Assembly: GCA_031259095.1 (NCBI GenBank)
Contig: JAIRLW010000300.1
Coordinates: 1-5,054, forward strand
DNA length: 5,054 nt
Direction: 5' to 3'
From: Planctomycetaceae bacterium
Lineage (GTDB): Bacteria; Planctomycetota; Planctomycetia; Pirellulales; Thermoguttaceae
Made by a program: the position numbers and the translations under genes. Below are positions 1 to 5,054 of the stretch, in pieces (positions within the stretch are counted from its first letter, which is position 1; every line of letters starts with the position of its first letter). The notes beneath the pieces are model-generated. The model was not told the DNA's origin and searched no databases. It saw only the letters and a list, made by a program, of their open reading frames with translations.

Positions 1-2
1 AA

Positions 3-83
3 AAAACAAAACTAAAGAACCAAACACAAATGTCTATTCACGAAATATTGATAAAACGGAGGAATCCATTATGCCAATATTGA
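3..83 (+). other. Possible 3' end of an upstream gene, or a 17-codon leader ORF, overlapping the mod start
   Basis: This frame is open from the window edge to a TGA at 81-83, so it overlaps the first 13 bases of mod. It contains an ATG at 30 that would give a 17-residue peptide beginning MSIHEIL and ending NPLCQY. It could be the tail of an upstream gene translationally coupled to mod, a short leader peptide, or chance. No good ribosome-binding site precedes the ATG at 30. The peptide start vaguely resembles the N-terminus of some large helicase/ISP-type restriction proteins, but that is recollection and not a demonstrated match. The mod frame itself is also open back to base 2 but has no ATG, GTG or TTG there. 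Confidence 0.15.
58..63 (+). promoter_or_regulatory. Shine-Dalgarno site of mod
   Basis: GGAGGA lies 7 bases before the ATG at 71, which is close to ideal spacing. It fixes the mod start, because the reading frame stays open upstream but contains no other start codon within the window. Confidence 0.8.
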
Positions 84-1612
84 GTTGGTTGTCACGCGAA
101 GACGACTTGAAATGTGCAAACCAAACACAATATCGCCTTCTCGAAGAACAACCGAAATTAAGTTACGGTGACAAAAACACCGGAAATATGTTGATTCAAG
201 GCGATAATCTGGAAGCATTGAAAGCATTGCTCCCATTTTACGCCGGACAAGTTAAGTGCGTTTACATTGATCCGCCGTATAATACCGGTTCCGCATTTGA
301 ACATTACGACGATAATCTCGAACATTCCACTTGGCTTTCGATAATGTATCCAAGACTTGAATTGTTACGTGAATTATTGGCAGACGACGGAAGTATCTGG
401 ATTAGTATTGACGACGACGAAGGACATTATCTCAAAGTTATTTGCGATGAGATTTTTGGAAGAAAAAATTTTATTACAACAGTCTCTTGGCATCGAAATT
501 ATGCTTCTGCAAATGATGCTAAAACCTTTGCAAAAGTTGTAGATTATATTTTCGTATATCAGAAAAGTAAATTTTTCAAACGAAATCTGTTGCCGCGTAC
601 CGACAAACAAAATATACTTTATAAATATGATAGTCACGATGGTAAAGGACTTTGGCGTAGCGATAATTTATCTGTAAAAACTTATTCGGCTAATTATGAT
701 TATCCAATTGTCAATCCTAATACAGGAATATCATTCAATCCCCCTAAAGGACGTTGCTGGATGACCAATTCAGAAACCATCAATAAATGGATTAAAGAAG
801 GTAGAATATTTTTTGGACAAAATGGCAACGGTGCTCCTCAATTAAAGCGATACTTAAATGAGGTACAAGAGGGTATCGTTCCAATAACATATTGGTCTTA
901 TGATGACGTCGGGCATAATGATGAATCTCGTAAAGAATTAAAAACTCTATTTCCGGAAGCTACTACAACATTATTTTCTACACCTAAACCAGAACGTCTT
1001 ATCCAGCGGATATTCACACTTGCTTCTAATCCGAATGATTTAGTGTTGGACAGTTTTTTAGGGAGCGGTACAACAGCGGCAGTTGCAACAAAAATGGGGC
1101 GGCGGTTTATTGGAATTGAAATGGGTGAACATGCAAAAACGCATTGTGTTGTTCGTTTACAAAAAGTCATTGACGGCGAACAAGGCGGTATTTCCGAATC
1201 AGTTGGTTGGCAGGGCGGCGGCGGTTTTCGGTTTTTTCAATTGGGCGAACCGGTCTTCGACAATGAAGGTCGTATCAATGAAGAAATTAAATTTTGTCAA
1301 CTTGCCGCACATATCTGGTTTTACGAAACAAAAACGCCGTTCAACAAAACAAAGAAAAAAACATCACCGTTTTTGGGCGTGCATAACGGTACGGCTTACG
1401 CTCTCCTTTATAACGGAATTTTACACGACCGCAGAATTAACGGCGGAAACGTGTTGACGACGCCGATGTTGAACATTATTATTAACGATGCCGGTAACAA
1501 CGAATACGATTCGCTTATTGTTTATGGAGAGTATTCCCGTATCGGTGAAAAACGTCTCAAAGCCGAAAAAATTGTATTCAAACAAATTCCTTACGATCTG
1601 AAATTAAAATAA
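71..1612 (+). CDS. mod: Type III restriction-modification system DNA methyltransferase subunit (Mod), beta-class adenine-N6 type
   Basis: Mod transfers a methyl group from S-adenosylmethionine to adenine in a short asymmetric site and gives the Mod-Res complex its specificity. Seen in the sequence: the catalytic motif IV, DPPYNTG, at residues 67-73; an SIDDDE segment at about 112-117, typical of these enzymes; and the AdoMet-binding motif I, DSFLGSGTT, at 327-335. DPPY before FxGxG is the beta-class order used by Type III Mods. Residues about 132-317 between them should hold the target-recognition domain. The C-terminal part from about 380, with a WQGGGG stretch and ending in QIPYDLK, looks like the conserved tail of Mods paired with this kind of Res. 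At 513 residues it is shorter than EcoP15I Mod (about 644) but appears complete. The start is supported by GGAGGA. res follows after 33 bases, so the two are probably co-transcribed. Family assignment is firm; adenine-N6 is inferred from the family and the target is unknown. Confidence 0.95.
   Translation: MPILSWLSREDDLKCANQTQYRLLEEQPKLSYGDKNTGNMLIQGDNLEALKALLPFYAGQVKCVYIDPPYNTGSAFEHYDDNLEHSTWLSIMYPRLELLRELLADDGSIWISIDDDEGHYLKVICDEIFGRKNFITTVSWHRNYASANDAKTFAKVVDYIFVYQKSKFFKRNLLPRTDKQNILYKYDSHDGKGLWRSDNLSVKTYSANYDYPIVNPNTGISFNPPKGRCWMTNSETINKWIKEGRIFFGQNGNGAPQLKRYLNEVQEGIVPITYWSYDDVGHNDESRKELKTLFPEATTTLFSTPKPERLIQRIFTLASNPNDLVLDSFLGSGTTAAVATKMGRRFIGIEMGEHAKTHCVVRLQKVIDGEQGGISESVGWQGGGGFRFFQLGEPVFDNEGRINEEIKFCQLAAHIWFYETKTPFNKTKKKTSPFLGVHNGTAYALLYNGILHDRRINGGNVLTTPMLNIIINDAGNNEYDSLIVYGEYSRIGEKRLKAEKIVFKQIPYDLKLK
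465..1020 (+). other. Low-GC segment of mod matching the target-recognition region
   Basis: By hand count, bases 481-1020 are about 35% GC (187 of 540). Bases 121-420 are about 41% and 1081-1320 about 44%. The dip covers roughly residues 132-317, between the DPPY and FLGSG motifs, where beta-class Type III Mods carry their target-recognition domain. These domains are the variable, exchangeable part of the family, so a shift in composition fits allele replacement by recombination. It could also simply reflect the amino-acid make-up of the domain, which is rich in Asn, Lys, Tyr and Ile. Boundaries are approximate. Confidence 0.45.
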
Positions 1613-1645
1613 CAAAAAATCTTAAAATCTTTTTCTTAAATTTCT

Positions 1646-4240
1646 ATGCAACTCAAAACCTATCAACAGAACACCTTGAATGTTCTCACAGAATTTTTTC
1701 AAAGCATCCGTTTTATCGGTGTTGCGGAAGCTTTTAAAAAAATGACATGCGAACCGGAAATTTCGTTTCGTCTCGGCAATTTGAAAAGTGATTATGTTGT
1801 TTGGGAAGCCGTTCCGAATACGCCCCGCGTTTGTCTGAAAATTCCAACCGGCGGCGGTAAAACAATTCTTGCCGCATACTCAATAAAAATTGTTTCCGAT
1901 ATTTGGTTGGAACGGGAATTTTCCGTTGTGCTGTGGTTTACGCCGTCCGATACCATTCGCCGCCAAACCGCCGAAGCGTTAAAAAATCCGCGTCACCCGT
2001 ATCGCGAAACACTTGACGAACAATTTCAGGGACAAATCCGCATTTTTGATATTGATGAAAAATTCAATATTCGTCCGGCGGATATTGCGAATAACACCTG
2101 CGTTATTGTTTCAACAATTCAGGCGTTCCGTCAATCGAAAACCGGTAAATACAACGTCTATAAACATAACGAAAATCTTGAACCGCATTTTTCACATATT
2201 GCACCGGATGACAAAATGGAGTTTGACGAAAAAGGAGAACTCAAATATTCCTTTGCCAATCTCTTATATTATCATCGTCCGATAGTTATTGTTGATGAAG
2301 CGCATAATGTCATATCAAGTTTGTCACAGGAAATGCAGCGGCGCATCAATCCTTCGGCGATCATAGAATGGACTGCCACGCCTCAATCCAAAAATAATAC
2401 ACTCTACAATGTTCGCGCAACAGAATTGAAAGAAGAGGAAATGATTAAACTTCCTATTGAACTTCGCGAACATGTCGGTTGGGAACAGGCAGTGGACGAA
2501 GCAATTGTCAAGCGTACAGAATTGGAAAAAGCCGCCGAACAAGAAAGAGATTATATTCGTCCTATTTTGCTATTTCAAGCACAGGATAAAAACGGTGAAG
2601 TCAATGTTGACGTGTTGAAAAATTATCTTTTGGAAACCGCAAATATTCCTGAAAAAGAAATCGCAATCGCCACCGGAGAACAAAAAGAATTAGACGGAAT
2701 TGATGTTTTTTCCCGTACTTGTCCGATCAAATACATTATCACGGTTGAGGCGTTGAAAGAAGGATGGGATTGTCCTTTTGCTTACGTTTTATGTTCGCTC
2801 GCAAATGTCAAAAGCAACACGGCAGTCGAACAACTTTTAGGACGTGTCATGCGAATGCCTTACGCAAGGTTACGAAAAATTACCTCATTGAACAAAGCGT
2901 ATGCGTATGTACTTTCGTCTCAATTCGGAGAAGCCGCTGAAACATTGGTAAATAAATTGATACAAAAAGGTTTTGATAACGGTGAAGCGGAATCGGCAAT
3001 TGAAACCGTTCCGCAACAAGAAGAATTGTTTGAACAACTTGATATTCAGAAAGTCCGGCTCTCAACTCCATTAACCCAATTTACGCTTCCGAAAAGTATT
3101 AAACTTGACCCGAAAGATTCAACAATTATCGAATTTACGCCGTCCACAACCGACGCCGACGTCGAAAAAATTTGCGAACAAGTTACGGAAAAAGAAGCAT
3201 TCGAAATTCAAAAATCATATTCGTATTACCGAAAACGTGAAGAAACTCCATCGCCCGCAAAACAAGGCGCAAAATTTGTCGTTCCATGTTTTATGATGGA
3301 ATTTCAAGGAAAATTTGTCTTTGCCGATCCTGAAACAATTTTTGAAAATTATGATTGGGATATTGCCAAAATTATTTCTCCGCGTCTTGAATCCAATGAG
3401 TTCAATATCGAACCGCAAGGAAACGGTTTTGTTATTGATATTGACGAGCGTCGTTTGCGTTATTCAGTTGCCGGTGAAGAACAAATTTTAATGCCGTTTG
3501 TTGATGTGGAAAATTGGACGGTCAACCATCTCGTTTTCTGGCTTGACCGAAAATTGAAACAAGAAGATATTCCGCAAATAAGTATGCTGGATTGGTTACG
3601 TAAAATAGTAGAATATCTGAATCAAAAACGGAAAATCAATTTGCCGAAATTGATGATTGCCAAATATGTGTTGGCGGATAAAATCAAAAACAAAATTGAT
3701 GCTGCCCGAATGACCGCTAAAAAACAGGCATTTCAGACAACATTTTTTGAACGGAAAGGATGTGTCAAACTTGATTTTGACAACGGTTTTAAGTTTCGTG
3801 AGGGAATGTATGATGGAGTATTGTTTCAACAGAGGAGTAAATATAAATTTACCAAACACTTTTTGGGACCCGCAAAAGTCCCGCAAATTGACGGCGGTGA
3901 AAGCGGTGAAGAATTTCAATGTGCCAAAGCAATAGACTCTTTACCGGAAGTAAAATATTGGCTTCGTAATGTGCCGCAACATAAAAATTCTTTTTGGCTG
4001 CCCACTTCGACAGATAAATTTTATCCTGATTTTGTTGTCAAACTCGAAGATGAAAGAACTTTAATTGTAGAATACAAAGGCGCGCATCTTGTCAATAACG
4101 ACGATACAAAAGAAAAAAATATGATTGGCGAACTTTGGGAAAAACAATCAAACAATAAAGGATTGTTCCTCATTGCTGAAAATTCAAAAAACGGAATGAA
4201 CGTGTCAACACAAATTAAAACAAAAATTATAAAATTATAA
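1646..4240 (+). CDS. res: Type III restriction endonuclease subunit (Res), SF2 helicase-nuclease
   Basis: Res is the ATP-dependent motor and nuclease that cuts unmodified DNA when bound to Mod. Visible motifs in order are: an N-terminal KTYQQ Q-tip-like segment; Walker A PTGGGKT (67-73); VLWFTPS (95-101, motif Ia); DEAH (217-220); TATP (243-246, motif III); VEALKEGWDC (367-376, motif V); and QLLGRVMRMP (396-405, motif VI with Arg400 and Arg403). The C-terminal end carries a PD-(D/E)XK site, with Pro794-Asp795 followed by Glu809-Tyr-Lys811. All core residues for ATP hydrolysis and cleavage are present, so the protein looks active. At 864 residues it is somewhat shorter than EcoP15I Res (about 970). 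The start is chosen because the N-terminus matches the family pattern (a short Met-x-Leu-Lys-x-Tyr-Gln lead-in). No Shine-Dalgarno sequence precedes it: the 33-base gap after mod is A/T-rich, so translation may depend on read-through from mod. Confidence 0.95.
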   Translation: MQLKTYQQNTLNVLTEFFQSIRFIGVAEAFKKMTCEPEISFRLGNLKSDYVVWEAVPNTPRVCLKIPTGGGKTILAAYSIKIVSDIWLEREFSVVLWFTPSDTIRRQTAEALKNPRHPYRETLDEQFQGQIRIFDIDEKFNIRPADIANNTCVIVSTIQAFRQSKTGKYNVYKHNENLEPHFSHIAPDDKMEFDEKGELKYSFANLLYYHRPIVIVDEAHNVISSLSQEMQRRINPSAIIEWTATPQSKNNTLYNVRATELKEEEMIKLPIELREHVGWEQAVDEAIVKRTELEKAAEQERDYIRPILLFQAQDKNGEVNVDVLKNYLLETANIPEKEIAIATGEQKELDGIDVFSRTCPIKYIITVEALKEGWDCPFAYVLCSLANVKSNTAVEQLLGRVMRMPYARLRKITSLNKAYAYVLSSQFGEAAETLVNKLIQKGFDNGEAESAIETVPQQEELFEQLDIQKVRLSTPLTQFTLPKSIKLDPKDSTIIEFTPSTTDADVEKICEQVTEKEAFEIQKSYSYYRKREETPSPAKQGAKFVVPCFMMEFQGKFVFADPETIFENYDWDIAKIISPRLESNEFNIEPQGNGFVIDIDERRLRYSVAGEEQILMPFVDVENWTVNHLVFWLDRKLKQEDIPQISMLDWLRKIVEYLNQKRKINLPKLMIAKYVLADKIKNKIDAARMTAKKQAFQTTFFERKGCVKLDFDNGFKFREGMYDGVLFQQRSKYKFTKHFLGPAKVPQIDGGESGEEFQCAKAIDSLPEVKYWLRNVPQHKNSFWLPTSTDKFYPDFVVKLEDERTLIVEYKGAHLVNNDDTKEKNMIGELWEKQSNNKGLFLIAENSKNGMNVSTQIKTKIIKL

Positions 4241-4260
4241 ACAATCACGCCAAACATAAA

Positions 4261-4356
4261 ATGAAACAATTAACAATTTCAACTCACTGTCTCTTTTATT
4301 TTTTTGAGAATTATGAACGATACGAAAAAATCAATGCAATGAGCGGACGCTATTGA
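4261..4356 (+). other. 31-codon ORF between res and the macro gene, doubtful
   Basis: An ATG at 4261 opens a 31-residue frame that ends at TGA 4354-4356, with the C-terminus NAMSGRY. There is no ribosome-binding site before it and I recognise no family. Its stop overlaps the TTG at 4353 that could be an upstream start for the macro protein (shared bases TTGA), an arrangement seen in translational coupling. It may be chance or a gene remnant in an otherwise A/T-rich spacer. Confidence 0.12.
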
Positions 4357-4416
4357 TAAAAAGAGATCGTTACGTTTTTTTAACAATTCTTATAACAATT
4401 TTAACCCTTTTTACAT

Positions 4417-4421
4417 GGAAG
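4417..4421 (+). promoter_or_regulatory. Shine-Dalgarno site favouring the ATG start of the macro gene
   Basis: GGAAG lies 6 bases before the ATG at 4428. It favours this start over the in-frame TTG at 4353, which has only a weak purine stretch before it. An AGGA also sits directly against the ATG, but it is too close to act as the site. Confidence 0.5.
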
Positions 4422-4427
4422 TTAGGA

Positions 4428-4946
4428 ATGTCTCCTACAATTCATATTGTTGAGGGTGATTTACTTGACCAGAACGTTGAAGTGATTGTCAACGCTTGGA
4501 ATCGTAACTTTATTCCGTGGTGGTTGCTGTTGCCGCAAGGTGTTTCTGCTGCAATCAAACGGCGTGGAGGTTATGAACCGTTTCGTGAACTTGCTCAACA
4601 GGGATTGATTCCGCTTGGCGGAGCGGTTCATACCACAGCGGGAAAATTACCGTTTCGCGGAATTATTCATGTTGCCGGTATCAACATGTTTTGGTTCGCT
4701 ACCGAATATTCGATTCGAAAATCAGTTCGTTCCGCAATCACTTTGGCAAAGGAAAAAAATTATCGTTCCATTGCATTTCCTTTAATTGGATCTGGAACAG
4801 GCGGAGCATCGCAACAAAAAACACTCAATATGATTTGTGAAGAAATCGAACATTCCGAATTTGATGGAGAAGTAATTATTGTAAAGTTTAAAAAATGTAA
4901 TTGTTCCGTGAAACTTTCACAAATGGTATTTTGTGCTGTCATTTAA
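4428..4946 (+). CDS. Macro-domain protein (ADP-ribose-binding or hydrolase fold), divergent loop 1
   Basis: Macro domains bind ADP-ribose and, in many members, remove it from proteins, nucleic acids or O-acetyl-ADP-ribose. Seen here, numbered from the ATG at 4428: IVEGDLLD (7-14), the first strand with the adenine-contacting Asp11; VIVNAWN (19-25), matching the usual IVNAAN; IPLGGAVHTTAGKLPF (61-76); IIHVAG (79-84); and the phosphate-binding loop PLIGSGTGG (118-126). Between NAWN and GVSAAI, the usual Gly-rich GGGGVD loop is replaced by an aromatic stretch, RNFIPWWLLLPQ, so ligand or activity may differ from MacroD-type enzymes. The domain ends near residue 156; a 16-residue Cys-containing tail follows. 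Length is 172 residues. A TTG at 4353 would add 25 residues with a hydrophobic segment. The gene lies 187 bases after res on the same strand; whether it belongs to that operon is unclear. The fold is confident, but substrate and role are not. Confidence 0.85.
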   Translation: MSPTIHIVEGDLLDQNVEVIVNAWNRNFIPWWLLLPQGVSAAIKRRGGYEPFRELAQQGLIPLGGAVHTTAGKLPFRGIIHVAGINMFWFATEYSIRKSVRSAITLAKEKNYRSIAFPLIGSGTGGASQQKTLNMICEEIEHSEFDGEVIIVKFKKCNCSVKLSQMVFCAVI

Positions 4947-5054
4947 GTGATGTTTATTCAATTAAAAATTTTTGTAATTATTCAGTAAAATTTTTTGAAC
5001 ATATATTAGTATTGAGCAAATGACCTCATTTCCACCTAATTTTTCTTACAAAAC

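Noticed and set aside
374..637. Reverse-strand open frame of 87 codons inside mod
   Set aside because: It lies wholly within the well-supported mod gene, has no recognisable family motif and is typical of an antisense shadow; other reverse and out-of-frame frames within mod and res were rejected for the same reason.
1211..1225. GGC repeat in mod as a variable microsatellite
   Set aside because: Only about four units, encoding a Gly stretch (residues 382-385) that I believe is conserved in this Mod family, so it is probably constrained by the protein.
1351..1363. A-run in mod (also A7 near 1735-1741 in res and T6 near 1231) as phase-variation tracts
   Set aside because: Phase-variable mod genes usually carry longer homopolymers or many tandem repeat units; these runs are only 6-7 bases and ordinary for A/T-rich DNA.
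4286..4307. Possible terminator after res (CTC, T-rich run, GAG)
   Set aside because: The arms pair over only about three bases and there is no G/C-rich stem followed by a T tract.
4960..4979. A/T palindrome AAAAATTTTT with flanking AATT after the macro gene, as a terminator
   Set aside because: The palindrome has no loop and only A/T pairs, so a stable hairpin is unlikely.
4995..5023. TTGAAC as a -35 box for a gene beyond the window
   Set aside because: No acceptable -10 box lies 16-18 bases downstream and no gene start follows before the window ends.
1..5054. CRISPR arrays, tRNA or rRNA genes, insertion sequences, attachment sites
   Set aside because: No spaced repeats, cloverleaf-like segments, transposase frames or terminal inverted repeats were seen by eye on either strand.

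Overview
The window carries a complete two-gene restriction-modification system of the Type III kind, mod followed by res, and then a small macro-domain protein. All three genes are on the + strand. The DNA is moderately AT-rich; hand counts over parts of mod give about 41-44% GC, falling to about 35% in the middle of that gene. The host is bacterial, but the sequence does not fix the phylum. The Mod/Res pair and the macro protein resemble, from memory, forms common in Planctomycetota and other Gram-negative environmental or gut bacteria. This is a weak inference. Ribosome-binding sites are mixed: mod has a strong GGAGGA, and res has none.

Layout. Bases 1-70 are the tail of an upstream region. 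No complete gene is visible there, but two reading frames are open from the window edge. mod (71-1612) encodes a 513-residue beta-class amino-methyltransferase, with DPPY placed before the FxGxG AdoMet motif. res (1646-4240), 33 bases later, encodes an 864-residue SF2 helicase-nuclease with Walker A, DEAH, TATP, a motif VI arginine pair and a C-terminal PD-(D/E)XK site. Both frames look full length and intact. After a 187-base gap comes a macro-domain protein (4428-4946, possibly starting earlier at a TTG at 4353). Bases 4947-5054 hold no gene or convincing signal that I can see.

How the genes work together. In Type III systems Mod chooses the asymmetric target and methylates adenine on one strand. 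Res joins Mod, uses ATP to move or switch along DNA, and cuts when two unmodified sites are suitably arranged. The low-GC middle of mod coincides with the expected target-recognition region, so this part may have been exchanged. The macro protein may be an unrelated neighbour or a defence-island companion. It departs from the classical macro loop in a conspicuous way and is the least ordinary item here. I did not find clear evidence of a wholly new multi-gene system.
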